The notes: generated by a model not told the origin, from the sequence alone. Counted from the stretch's first letter, positions 48,546-60,383 are shown. The stretch: 64,000 nt of DNA from Clitoria ternatea (GCA_037962975.1 CM075669.1:110438501-110502500); one strand, 5' to 3'. A program made the numbers and translations.

Positions 48546-48890
48546 CATAACAATAGAAATCCCAATTCAAAAGTAATGCAATATTTCTATCCATAATCAT
48601 GAAGTTGTATGGCCCTAAGTCATAAGAAGCAAAAGCAGTAGACAGAAAAGTAGCAACATGGAAAGAGGAATGCATATGAGAAAACAATGGGAAAGAGAAA
48701 CTTACTTGATTGAGATACACAGAAGAAGAAGAAGAAGAACAATAAGAATACTTAGAAATGGAGAAATAGGGAATGTGAGATTAAGGGAGATGCAAGATTA
48801 AGGGAGGTGAAAAGAAAGAGTATTTAAAAGTGGTGCCAAAGCATAACCCTCTATTTCTATGTAATAGGTGCTTTAAAATCTACCAGTTAT
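48546..48890. other. X spacer right of T2, noncoding
   Basis: Noncoding, with a short AGA microsatellite at about 48721-48740. It leads into the palindrome array. Confidence 0.55.
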
Positions 48891-48895
48891 GAATT

Positions 48896-49613
48896 CTCGC
48901 TTAAGTGAGAATTATACAGAACGAAATTATCCCATTTCCACTCAAGTGAGGCAAGTTTCGCTTGACTGAGTTTATTCCAGAGAGTCATAAAACATGGTAC
49001 GCATAGGCTCACTCAAGTGAGCGAAGTCTCGCTTGAGCGAGTTTTATCCAGAAACTAAACGTGACATTTTTGCTTGGGCGAGGAGAACCTCGCTTGAACA
49101 AGAGAACTCAAAAGGAAACATTTGTTCCTTCTTAAAGCCCCGCTTGAGCGAGCAATGGCTCGCTTAAGTGAATTTCTATTCAATTTTCAATTAAGCAAGG
49201 AACCACTCGCTTGAGTGAAATCTTTCGAGAAGGCACTCCCTTGTTTTTCACAAACACTCGCTTAAGCAAGTAGGGCTCGCTTGAGCATAAAAATCACACA
49301 AACTAATTGTGCCATTTTCACTTAAGCGAGAAGATTCTCACTTGAGCGAGAATACCTTATATCTAACTCTATTCCATTTTAATATATTTTTCTTGAGCGA
49401 GCTATAGCTTGCTTAAGCAAATTTTACACAGATTCAAATTTAACAATTCTCGCTTGAGCGAGCAGTGGCTCGCTTGAGCGATCTTTTTACTGTCTAATTT
49501 CATAATAGCTTGCTTGAGCAAGAACTTCTCGCTTGAGCGATAATACTAGATGTCCATATTTAATGCCATGTCTGCAATTATCGCTTGAGCGAAAGGTGTC
49601 TCGCTTGAGCAAG
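48896..49613. repeat. Paired near-palindrome array between integrase and env-like region of X
   Basis: One single unit at 48896, then eleven pairs of 14-mers of the CTCGCTTGAGCGAG type. First-unit starts are 48937, 49008, 49069, 49139, 49186, 49257, 49317, 49388, 49449, 49509 and 49580. The second unit begins 19-20 bp after the first in all eleven. Pair-to-pair steps are 71, 61, 70, 47, 71, 60, 71, 61, 60 and 71 bp. No coding sequence lies beneath. Confidence 0.97.
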
Positions 49614-50162
49614 AAATTGCAAATTCACTTGTACTGCAAAGACACTTAAACTTTTTGCCAAAAATTTCAATATCTTCTTCTATGCACTTATTATGAGCAT
49701 TCATTGCTGATATTTGCAAGAATTTTAGCATAATTTAGGCACAACTAAAAACATATTCAATCAATTACTTAAATTGGTCAAGTTATAGAAAAGCATAACT
49801 TCATTTTAATCACATTTACATGACCAAAATTCAAAATCTTAGCATCACAAGACATTACCCATTTGTTGTTCCAATATCTAAAAATGCCAAAGCACTTGCA
49901 AATCAAAAGATCCATATTGACTAGCATGATGAAACATATAGGCCAAAGTGCAAACAGGAGAATAATCAAATTTGAGACCAAAGTGACATATCACATTACC
50001 TAAAAGGACTTATAAATCTAAAGCCTAATTCACTACCACAAACATCAACTTGAAATGAGAAACACATAACACAAACATGAAAAACACAAGGAAAAGTGAT
50101 AAACTTTAGGTTGCTTCACAGGAAGTGCTTATTTAACGTCACTTAGCTTGATGCCTAAACTT
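49614..50162. other. X 3' untranslated spacer after pol
   Basis: AT-rich, with no convincing coding signature. Confidence 0.5.
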
Positions 50163-51360
50163 TCATGGTTCGGTCAGACGGATCACAGTGGTGAGCCTTT
50201 GAATATCACCAGCCAAGTATGCTTTCATCCATTGGCTATTTATGAACCAGGTGTGTTTAGAGCCAAAATCTTCCAATTCAACTGCTCCATATGGTTTGAC
50301 TTGCTTAACTAGGAACATGCCTGAACACTTAGACTTGGGATTTCCAGGAAAGAGTGTTAATATGGAATTGAATAAAAACAATGATTGGCCTTGATGAAAT
50401 ATTTTCTTTAGAATCTTCTTGTCATGATAAGATTTCATCTTTTCCTTCTATAACTTGGAAGATTCATAAGCAATCAATCGTATTTCTTCCAGTTCCTGCA
50501 ATTGTAGATTTCCTTTCTCTCCAACAACTTGAGGATAAAAATTTAGAAACTTCAAAGCCCAAAATGCCTTATGCTCTAATTCTATAGGTAAGTGACATGT
50601 TTTACCATAAACCAACTAAAAAGGAGGAAGACCTATAGGTGATTTAAAAGCTATTCTATAGACCCACAACACATCATCTAATTTTAATGACCAGTCTTTT
50701 CTGCAAGATGACACTGTTTTCTCTAAAATTCACTTGATCTCGTAGTTGGATACCTTTTCTTCCCTATTAGATTGTGGGTGATAGGACAATGCTACCTTAT
50801 GCCTGACTCCATAATGCTCCAAAAATTTATGAAGCTGGGCATTACAAAAATGAGAACCTTCATCACTGATTAGCACTCATGGGGCACCAAACCTATAAAA
50901 GATATTCTTCTTCAAGAATTTAATCATAGTTTTAGCATCAGCTTTTAGAGTTGCAATTGCCTCATCCTACTTAGAAACATAATCAATCGTGACCAAAATA
51001 TATTTATTAGAAAATAAGGATGGCAGGGGTCCTACAAAATCATTCCCCTAGAAATTAAAGACTTCAACTTCTAGGATAGCATTTAATGGAATTTCATGGC
51101 ATTTTGAGATACTCCTAATCCTTTGATAGTTGTCACAATGCTGTACATAAAAATAGGCATCCTTGAACAGGGTAGGCCAATAAAATCCAGACTAGAGGAC
51201 CTTAGCAACAATCCTCTCACTATTAAAGTGGCCATCATAAGGGGAGCTGTGAGAGTGCCATAAAATGCTTTTTGATTCTTCCCTGGATACACATATTCTC
51301 AATATATGATATGAGCCTATCTTGCACAAGTATGGGTCATCCCACATATATTATTATGCA
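50163..51360 (-). pseudogene. X integrase, decayed
   Basis: The minus frame at 50438-50163 gives the integrase tail (KSYHDKKILKKIFHQGQSLF, CSGMFLVKQVKPYGAVELED). The core and zinc domain (50440-51350) are readable only in pieces with stops: HSSPYDGHFNSERIVAKVL, FYWPTLFKDAYFYVQHCDN, YKLVYGKTCHLPIELEHKAF. It is collinear with the better-kept Y integrase. Confidence 0.82.
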
Positions 51361-52060
51361 TCCCTCAAGAATTTCTTCTTCTGGTGCCAGTTGAATTCTT
51401 CTAGAATGACATCGACTGCTTTAAAATTGGCTATGTTAGCAAACCAGGGAATTCTTTATCAACTTCAGTTTAGGCATTAATAACCTCTTTAGTGACAAGT
51501 CTTGTTAAGTGATCAGTTATATAATTCTCACCGCCTTTTTTGTCCTTAATTATCAAGTCAAATTCCCATAATAACAAAATCTAACGGATTAACCTTAGCT
51601 TTGAATCAGACTTATTCAACAAATATTTAAGTGTAGCATGATCAATAAAGACAATATTAGTATAATCTATTAGATAGGATCTAAATTTTTCTAAATCATA
51701 TACTATAGCCAACAATTCCTTTTTAGTTGTAGCATAATTAATTTGAGCTTCATTAAGGACTTTGTTGGCATAATGTATGGCATGAAAACTTTAGATTTCC
51801 TAGAACTGTTCCAATGGCATAGTCACTCGCATCACACGTAAGTTCAAAATCCAAACTTCAATCAGGAGCAACTATGATAGGAGCTGAAATCAACTTTTGT
51901 TTCAATAACTCAAATGCATGTAAACAATCATTATTAAAATAGAAAAAAGTGTCCTTATTGAGCAAATTACTCAATGGCTTGGCTATCCTTGAAAGGGCTT
52001 TAATGAACCACCTATAGAATCCAGCACGACCTAGAAAGCTTCCAATTCCTTTAAAATTGA
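51361..52060 (-). pseudogene. X RNase H, decayed
   Basis: Collinear with Y: SFLGRAGFYRWFIKALSRIA near 52050, a degenerate HYANKVLNEAQINYATTKKE around 51730, and KYLLNKSDSKLRLIR-like text near 51620. Multiple stops and frameshifts. Confidence 0.75.
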
Positions 52061-52985
52061 CTAGTGGGGAAGCTTCTGAATGATTTCCACTTTAGCTCTA
52101 TCATCCTCAATTCTCTTTGATGGTATCTTGTGCCCAAGCACCATACTTTCTGTCACTATGAAATGACATTTTTCCAATTCAACATAAGATTTGTATCAAC
52201 ACAACACTTTAGTACGGTGTTGTGATTTTCCAAAGAAGGATCAAATAAAGTGCCAAAAACTGAGAAATCATCCATAAAAACTTCAATGCAATTTTCGACT
52301 AAATCTGAGAAAATGGCCAACATACAACGTTGGAAAGTTATCGGTGCATTGCAAAGTCCAAAAGATATTTTTTCTATAAGCAAACACACCAAATAGGCAA
52401 GTAAAAGTTGTTTTCTCCTAATCTTTTGAAGCAACTACAATCTGATTATAACATAAATAGCCATCCAGAAAATAATAGAAAGCTTGGCCTGCTAATCTCT
52501 CAAGCATCTGATCCATGAAGGGTAGAGGGAAATGATCTTTCTTAGTAGCCTGGTTCAACTTCTTGTAATCTATACATATTCATCAACCAGTAACTGTCTG
52601 TGTAGGGATTAATTTATTCTTATCATTACACACAATAGTCATGCCACTTTTCTTTGGAACCACTAGACTGTACTTACCCATGCATTATCATATATAGGGT
52701 AAATCGTTCCTACCTCAAGCAGCTTCATGACATCCTTTTTTACCACTTCTTTCATAAAGGGATTTAACCTCCTTTGTGGTTGTGCCACCGATTTATATTT
52801 CTGCTCCATATGAATTTTATGCATACAGTAAGAAGGACTTATACCTTTTAGTTCATCAAGGGTCCAACCTATTGCACATGCATTATCTTTAAGAACATAA
52901 ATCAACCTATCTTCTTCATACTTGGATAAGTTGTTGTTGATTACCGTTGGTTTCTAACCTACCTCTACAAGGAAAACATACTTCA
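52061..52985 (-). pseudogene. X reverse transcriptase
   Basis: Frames 52905-52663 and 52434-52156 (minus). The first has the RT entry (CAIGWTLDELKGISPSYCMH, NPFMKEVVKKDVMKLLEVGT). The second has FGLCNAPITFQRCMLAIFSD and the catalytic FMDD in CIEVFMDDFSVFG. Between them lies decayed KLNQATKKDHFPLPFMDQML-type sequence. This region is deleted in Y. Confidence 0.88.
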
Positions 52986-53670
52986 AATGTGAAAGTAAAG
53001 CTTTCAATTCCAATTTCTGGTTCTCAACTTTAGCTTTCTCAGGTAATTCTTTAACCGGTGCTACATTTGGTTGAATAGTTTTGGCTTAAATAAGATTCTT
53101 CAATAACTCCTCTAGTACTTCCACTTTATCATCATTTATATCATCTTTTTCTATTATGCTTGAATGAGTCAACTTTTTCCTTTCTTCCAAAACCAGTCCA
53201 TCTTCAACATTAACTCTAAATAATTGTTGTTTATCAGAGGGATGTTGCATTACTTCAAACACATTGAAGTTAACTTCATCATCATATACAGGCATCTTCA
53301 GCTTGCCATAATCAACATCTATTATAACCTTTGTTGTCTTCATGAAAGGTCTTCCTAGTATCAATGGAACCTCTGAATCTTTTTCAATATCTATGACAAC
53401 AAAATCAGTTGGGAACATGAATTTATCTAGCCTTACTAAAACATCTTTAACTATACCATAAGGATATTTCATCGATCTATCAGCCAACTACAATGTTATC
53501 CTAGTTAGTCTGACTTCAAGATCTCTAATCCTTCTTAGCATGGACAATGACATCAAGTTAATATTGGTTCCTAAATCAAGTAGAGCCTTCCCCACTGGAA
53601 AAGTACCAATGGTCACTGGAATGGTGAAACTACCTAGATCTTTGGATTTTTATGGTAGTGCTTTCTAGAT
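52986..53670 (-). pseudogene. X aspartic protease
   Basis: The active-site region ALLDLGTNINLMSLSMLRRI is encoded at about 53591-53531 (DLG form, as in Athila). After a stop comes LADRSMKYPYGIVKDVLVRL, then FVVIDIEKDSEVPLILGRPF (53487-53086), the closing strand of the fold. Confidence 0.85.
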
Positions 53671-54725
53671 GATAGCACTACAACTTGCTTCAAGCTCTAC
53701 AGTTTCCTTAGAAAATCTTTTCTTCTTTATGAAGACTTCTTTTATAAATCTGGCATATGTAGGCATCTGCTCCATAGCTTCAACGAAAGGTAAATTGATC
53801 TGTAACCTCTTAAAGATGTTCATGAACCTAGCAAATTGCCTTTCCTTATCTCTTTTTGAAGGATTCTGAGGGTAAGGCAAGTTTTTCAGTTGTGGAAGCT
53901 ACATGTCACCTGTCTCCTTTTCCTTTTCACTTTTTTTTCTCCTCACTTTATTTTTCTTTTTCTTTATTCTTTTCACTATTTACAACTTCATCACTTTCCT
54001 TTTCTCTCACACTCTTAATTTTCTCGCCCTCTTTTTCTTTTTCTTCCAACAACTCACTTTCTTTTTCTTTCAAAACCTCATCCTTAACTTTTTCATTCTC
54101 ACCAATACCTCATTGAACTACCTTCCCACTTCTCGTAGTGATTGCTTTACAATGCTCATTGGGGCTGGTTTGAGTATTAGCTAAGAACCGACTTCCTTGT
54201 TATTCTGCTAACTATCTAGCTTGTTGTCCAACTTGAGTTTCCAACTTTCTAATTGATGCTTTAGTATTCTTTTGGTTGGTCAGAGAAGCCTGCATAAATT
54301 TCTCTAATGTATCCTCCAAGTTTGATGTCTTTTCATGCAAAGAAGGATAATGTTGTTGTTGGTAAGGAGGTGGCCTATTGGATGGCCTAGCTTCTTGATT
54401 CAATCCTGAATTCTGACTCTAGTTATTCTGCCATCCCTGTTAAAAATTGTTAGAATAATTATTGAAATTACCTGACCGGCCATGGTTGTTCACATATTGA
54501 ATGGATTCCTCATTCTGATTGGCCTGATAAGAATAATGGCTATTCAGATGATCTCCACCACAAAAGTCACATCCTATTGGTGGCTGTTGATGTCGAACAT
54601 AAGAATGCACATGTAATTGTTGGGGTAATTTTGCCATATGTTGTGTTAGAGCTTTAATTTTGTGTCAAGATTTTATTTTAAGATAAAATGGCATCTGCTG
54701 TATTCAAATCTAGCACTCCTTCCTC
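53671..54725 (-). pseudogene. X gag C-terminal part and gag-protease linker
   Basis: 54637-54440 encodes QQLHVHSYVRHQQPPIGCDF with a zinc-type CDFCGGDHLNSHY (CCHC-like, CX2CX4HX3+). 54403-54212 encodes EDTLEKFMQASLTNQKNTKA. An acidic K/E-rich linker lies at 54116-53890, and 53880-53665 gives RFMNIFKRLQINLPFVEAME, the conserved start before the protease. The gag is cut near 54725, where unrelated DNA begins. Confidence 0.83.
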
Positions 54726-55054
54726 TGACTACATGCTTATGACACCCCGTAAGCGTATGGGTTTGTCACGTGATATAAAAATATCGTCTTGTCAGGGACG
54801 TAGTACTCAGAATAATGATGTTATTTATCTAAACAAGCAAGAATAAAGATTTTTGTGCAAAGAAACTAGAAACAAAGAAATTAAAAATCACAAACCAGAA
54901 GTTCTCTGGGAATGAAATCAATTAAAACATATCTTGAGATTTCAAGTAATGAAGTGCTTTGTAATGATGTTTAAAGATTTTACCTTATCTTTTACTTTCA
55001 AGTTAACTAGGGCCAACTTCCTAAGGTTCTATCTTTCCCTTCTCAGAGTTTTAT
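54726..55054 (+). other. Unassigned LTR-like fragment
   Basis: Begins near TGACACCCCGTAAGCG (about 54738), which resembles a chromovirus-type LTR start, and continues AT-rich to the TG of T3. I could not find its other end or a target duplication. It truncates X gag. Confidence 0.35.
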
Positions 55055-56975
55055 TGTAACATCCCAAATTTTATATAAATGATAAAATATAAGGAATAAA
55101 TATTAAATAATTATACGTGGGTTAATAAATGTCCCAAAAATGTTAAAATAATTAAATTGAGATTTATAAGAATTATTCATAATTTATTGAGGCTTTAAAA
55201 GATAAAATTATACCCGGTTAAAATATGAGTGTCAGACCAAGTATCTCCGATTGAGGTACTGTTGGTCAGGGCTGTTAAGAATATTATTGGGAATCTGAAT
55301 CTATATTTGAAAAATTTTTTAGATAAAGTATTGAGCCCGAACGGAGATCCTGCTTGTCATAAAATGATAAGACTTTAATGAGGCAAAAATTAAAATATCA
55401 AAACCTACTCTGCTTTCTTTATTTCACGTTGGATTTTTACTCTCCCATAGGCAATCTTTCTTTTCTTCTTCCTCATTTCCTATTCACCTTCTTCTCCTCT
55501 AAAAACCTAAGCAAAGCAGTATGTGCATCTTCTTTCCCCATTTTTGTTTTTCATTGGGCTTGAAGGAGAAGCTTGTGGCTTGAAGCTCTCCCTCTCTTCT
55601 CTTATTTTCATGTTCATTTTTCCCTCTCTTGGAAACTCACTCTTCTCTTGACTTGAGGTAAGTTCCTCATCACTTTTCAAGAGCTTGTGCCCTAGGTTTT
55701 GGGTTTTTGGTGATTGGGTGAATATTTAATGTATATGGGTTGTTGGGAGAATCATTTAATATGGAAATCCTAACGTGGGGTGACTTAAATGAAAGCTTTT
55801 ATGAGCCTTTAATGGGGTACAAAAAATTTATGTTGGAAGATGATGGATATTGATGTGTATTTATGATGGTTGTTGGGTTTTTAGTGGAACCCTAACTATA
55901 GAAATTAGGGAAAATGATAAATGTTGATTGGAGAATATATTTTAAGAGGAATTATATGATATTTGAATGATTGGTATGAGTAAATGTGTTAGGAGAATAG
56001 TTATTGATGATGGTGGATAGCATTGATGAGGGTGGAGGGTCATTAATGGTGATTAATGGCCATTGGTGTATGAACCCTTTGATGGGTAGAGTTATGAATG
56101 CATAATAATAAAACTTGAATACCTAACCCATGGTGGTTGTGGTAAAATTAATGAAATAAAATGGAAAGTGGTTTAATGGTAATAAGGTTATATACACCAA
56201 GTATTAGATTAGAATATGTAAGTCTTGGTGATTTTGAGTTGAAAATGATTATGTGGTGCCTTATGAAATATAGAACCTATTCCGAATGACGATGCGAAAA
56301 CGTCGTATCACTCGAAATTCTTCTCTTGAGGTAGGAGAGGAGTTTTGTATTCTAAATGCATGAATTGAGTAGTGGTTGGTTGTCATATGTGACAATATGC
56401 ATTTTTGCCTTTCTTGTGTTGTAATGACAATTTGAGATGTTAAACATGATGATGATAATTGTGCTTGGCAATATGTATTGTGCATTTGGTATATTTATGG
56501 TATGCTATATGGTGATGTTGTTTGCTTGGCAAGTGTTATGCCTTATGTGATGTGGTTGTGATATATTCATTATGAATATGGAATGATCATTGTTGATGAT
56601 GAATGAGAATGAATATAGATGATTAGTATACCTTGAATGTTGATGAAAGATCGATGAATGTAGCTGATGATTTTGATGCCATTGTGAATGATGAAAGTAT
56701 TGAATTGTGATAATGAAAAATTATTGAAAATGCCACACTAAAACTTGAAGCAATGGCAATAACCAATGATAATAAAATCCACTAAGAATTATGTGGTGAT
56801 GTTGGTGATGGTGATGATTGATGAGTGGCATGATAGGATGCATAGTTGTGAGAATGCATATGATTTGCATTTGCATTGCATCCATGGCATATTGCATAGC
56901 TGCCGGTGATGGAATGTTAGGGGTTCCTCCGGTTGGCCTAATGGGAGGGTGGCTCTGTGCATGAGCGATATTATT
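55055..56975 (+). mobile_element. Tekay/Del-like LTR fragment T3
   Basis: Begins TGTAACATCCCAAATTTT and is close to T2 over the first few hundred bases (ACCCGGTTAAAATATG near 55213; GGTCAGGGCTGTTAAGAATA near 55265). It also has the TTCTTCTCTTGAGGTAGGAG block (about 56320) and the GGGGTTCC repeat region (about 56925). It stops near 56975 before the region that holds the palindrome array in T1 and T2, so no palindromes are present. Confidence 0.75.
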
Positions 56976-57725
56976 TATGATTTTTTGAAATTTTTTGGAA
57001 TTTTTGAATTATTTTAATAAAATAATATTTTATAAATAATTTTAAATTCATATAAGTGACTTAAAATTAAAAATATTTATAAGAAAATAAAGTTAAATTA
57101 TAAGAAAATTTTTTAAAATCTATTTCAAGTAGACTTATCTAAAAATGACCGGTTTGAGAAAAATCTTGATTTTTTCTAATAGTTAAAAAATTGGAAACGT
57201 ATCAATAAATTTTTATTAACAGAAAATTTTAGATTTTTAAAATTTAAATATTATATTACTTATTATAAAATTAGTGAGGACTGATATAATATCGCTAAAT
57301 TTCAAAAAGGACTGATTTTAAATATTTAAAATATACCGAGTGAAAAGTTACTATTTGGCTTAATAATTCACTCGATATTTACTATTCAAAACACTATGCA
57401 TATATGAAATTTTTAAAAGATACACAGTAACCAGGATTGAATTTTCAAAAAATGCACAGTACTTTTATATTAAAATAATGGAATGCATAGTAATTTTCCT
57501 TCCTATAAATACTGAAGGAATTCTTCTTTAGAATTCACAGTTTGAGATTAAGTTTTCTTAAGATAGTAGTGCTAGTGAGATAGTGGTGGAAGTAAGAGAG
57601 AGAAATAAATTTTTTGGAAGAAGGTTATGCTAAAATCCTAAGGTAAGAATACCTCTCTTATATTTTTTAGGGTTATTTTCATATCGTTTTTGGAAATCTA
57701 TTATTATACTGGAAATAATATTATT

Positions 57726-57970
57726 TTAAGTTACTATTCTGAATAGTAAAATACTATTTCAATAGTAAATTACTATTCAAATAGTAAATTACTATTTACT
57801 ATTACTATTTACCTATACTATTCACGTTTTACTATTTACTATTACTATTTACGATTTACTATTTACTGTTACTATTCATGATTTACTATTTACGGTTACT
57901 ATTCATGTTTTACTATTTACTATTACTATTCATAATTTACTATTCACTATTCACTATTCACTATTTAAAA
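57726..57970. repeat. ACTATT-rich minisatellite
   Basis: About 245 bp made largely of TACTATT, TTACTATTCA and ATTTACTATT variants, with ACTATT occurring about every 6-13 bp. Confidence 0.9.
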
Positions 57971-58261
57971 TTTACCATTTCTGCTTTAAGTAGTAATCTT
58001 AATTTTCATCTTGTAACTATATTAAAATGAAATTGGTATGTTTTAGAACTCAGAGACGAGGTTTGTACGAATTTACAATAACGAATCAGTATACAAGAGG
58101 TAAGGGGGAGTGAGATAAGAATATAATATGAAAAGACATAAGAATAATGGGAGGAGTCCCCTACTCCTTTTAAATTTAATAATATTATTATTTTAAAATA
58201 TTAACTCTTTAACTTAAAATTTATAATAAATTTTAAATTAAATATCTGATGTAAATAACTC

Positions 58262-58410
58262 TAACATACCTATGCAAGGACCTGTACTTTTATAACCTAT
58301 ATGAATATGACTATACCTGCGCAAGGATTTGGACCACTATGACCCATATGGACTGAACTATACCTATGCAAGGACTGGATTATATGGACTTACATAGACC
58401 TATGCGAGGA
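58262..58410. repeat. Degenerate repeat around ACCTATGCAAGGAC
   Basis: Four imperfect units (TACCTATGCAAGGACC, TACCTGCGCAAGGATT, TACCTATGCAAGGACT, GACCTATGCGAGGAAT) spaced 54, 53 and 37 bp. Confidence 0.75.
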
Positions 58411-58477
58411 ATTGACCAAAAGAACTCAAAATGAACTATATTAATAACCATTAAAATTTTGAATTATGATATGTATT

Positions 58478-59279
58478 TGATCCGGACTGGATACCGGCCC
58501 TAAAGTTGTGACGTCATCTTGACCGTTCTAGAGGGTTAACCGATATCACAGGGTAATATCCGTACTGTGAAGGTATGACATAAGAATCTTTCCTACACCG
58601 GCGATCCGAAGTTACGTCAAAGACACCGGATACTTTATCCGCTCCCATTTCTCCATTACGTATAACCGTTTGCCTTAGTGTCACGATAAGATAAGAGGAG
58701 TTACAACTTATCAGTATAGATACCCTGCACAGTGGAATGTATCCATATCATTCACTGAAAGGAGTAAGTACGATTACAGGCGTAATATACGGAAAAGGCG
58801 AATTATCCCCATCCATGTGTCAGGATCGTACACTGATCATTGACCTACCCATTGTCACGCTCTGAATACTGAACCATTCTGATTGACACTTTGAACACGG
58901 CATCAGAACTCATAGGCCCACTTGCGCCCAACGATTTATTTTCCACGCTCAACTATAAATAGCATATTCCCCAACACATGCAAGGGTACGTTGTTCTTAC
59001 TCTCACTTTTACTATTGCATTGCTTAAGTGTTCATTAAGTTCCATAAACTCTTCTAACTTGAGCGTCGGAGAATCTTCGTAGGTGACACCACCTTTCGCC
59101 CCCTATCAACGCGAAACTCTGGTGTGAAGGATCTCTAGGACAACAAGACCGGTTTCTCCCACTAAGAGGTCGGATTATAATACCGGATACCCACTGTACC
59201 AGTGTACAAATATTATAAAACATACATTTTTATGACTGGTCCCAACACAGGATCGTAGACCCCGGTTCAGACCAGTTCA
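58478..59279 (+). mobile_element. Solo LTR S (802 bp), perfect target duplication
   Basis: Starts TGATCCGGACTGG, ends CCAGTTCA, flanked by GTATT at 58473-58477 and 59280-59284. TATA box CTATAAATA at 58953. The downstream CTTGAGCGTCGGAGAATCTT (about 59058) is typical of Tat-lineage LTRs. Its GC content is clearly higher than that of its host. No internal region remains. Confidence 0.92.
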
Positions 59280-59284
59280 GTATT

Positions 59285-60383
59285 AATGATATTTAATTTA
59301 ATTGATTTGATTATGATTGATTATATTTGTGATTGATGATGTTTAACTGTGATTGACATTTTTTGATTATGATTGATGATCTTGTGATATAAAGTTGAGC
59401 ATATAGCAAGCATGACGAAAAGCTAAAACTCAGTAAGAATTTTTTTACCTTACTCTTTAAATTTTTTATCTTTTATTTCTTCTTAGAAATTATTTTTATT
59501 AACTTTACTTTTAATATTTAGAATAAAATTTTTTAGAAGAAGTCATTTTATGAAAATTAATTTATAAAAAGGTTGAGATAATTAAATTTTAAATTAAAGA
59601 AAATTTTTATAATTTTAAGTATTTTTGGTTAATGATTTAAAGATTATTCTCTTTTAATAAAATAAAATTTTCAAAAGAAAATTATTTTTTTTTCCAACTT
59701 AATAACTAAAGATATTTGGAAATAATTGAAATTTCTAAATTCGATCTTGTTAAGATTCAATTTGAGAAAGATTATGTAAAGTTTCATATGAAAGTTTTGA
59801 GATATTTAAGGCTTAGAAACTCAATTTCGGTGAGATTCGAAAACTGTACTAAATTTATTTCTGTGGGACAGAAATTTAGAGAATTAAGAAAATGTACAGT
59901 TTATTGAAATGATGTTGTAAACCTTTAAGGTATTTAATAATTGAGTTTCTAAAAGCCTTAACCAATTAAATACGCGAGTATTTCATGCATCATAAATCAT
60001 TAAAATGAAACAAAATGATATTGTCTGGGGACAGATTATAGAAACCGAGGATACATTAGAGGAGGCTTAATTACGAGACTTGGGATGAGAGGGTGTGAAA
60101 GGATGCTTCAGGGGACCTGGGGTAGCTCCCTAGTGTCAGGTACTTTCACAATAAAAACTTTCTCAATTTGACTAGTCTCTAAGTGTTTCCATGCCAGTTG
60201 AGCTGTTCATATTATTATTATCTGGACTTATGGAACAGTGTAAACTCCTGGTTGGTCCAGTGTAAATTAAAATTTAAGGAGTTTTTAAAGAGGTTTTATA
60301 AAGAGTTTTTATAAAGAAGAAGTTTTTAAGGAGAAAACAAAACCCTTAAGGAGTTTTTAAGAAGGTTTTATAAAGAGGCTGCT
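59285..60383. other. AT-rich LTR-like block resumed; junction with Tat-like gag
   Basis: Continuation of the 56976-58477 block, with AAAACTCAGTAAG near 59425, a motif common in chromovirus LTRs. From about 60270 there are repeats of AAGGAGTTTTTAA and GAGGTTTTATAAAG just before the gag frame. No gene called; the 63-codon frame at 59716 has no signature. Confidence 0.45.

Larger units (their letters stand above)
28750..54725 (-). mobile_element. Athila-like Ty3/gypsy retrotransposon X, split by B, Y and T2
   Basis: Minus-strand element. From high to low coordinate: gag (about 54725-53890), protease (to about 53086), RT, RNase H, integrase (to 50163), a palindromic spacer (49613-48896), an env-like region (43990-42734), a noncoding 3' region and the 3' LTR (30097 to about 28750). 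Insertions are T2 at 44365-48540, Y at 33588-42728 and B at 30465-32336. The gag is cut at about 54725, so the 5' LTR is not in the window. Frames are full of stops. The Athila assignment rests on the FMDDFSVFG reverse transcriptase motif, the DLG protease, the integrase style and the env-like domain. Confidence 0.85.
56976..58477. other. AT-rich LTR-like block with internal simple repeats
   Basis: Strongly AT-rich noncoding DNA with a TATA-like CCTATAAATA near 57508. It contains the ACTATT-rich repeat (57726-57970) and a degenerate repeat around ACCTATGCAAGGAC (58268-58405). It continues after solo LTR S at 59285. Probably another LTR of unknown family; ends not found. Confidence 0.45.

Noticed and set aside
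48896..49613. CRISPR-like array
   Set aside because: Units are degenerate palindromes with unequal gaps in a plant retroelement; no spacers and no cas genes.
53856..54184. Phenylalanine/serine-rich plus-strand frames
   Set aside because: Antisense shadow of the K/E-rich gag linker of X.
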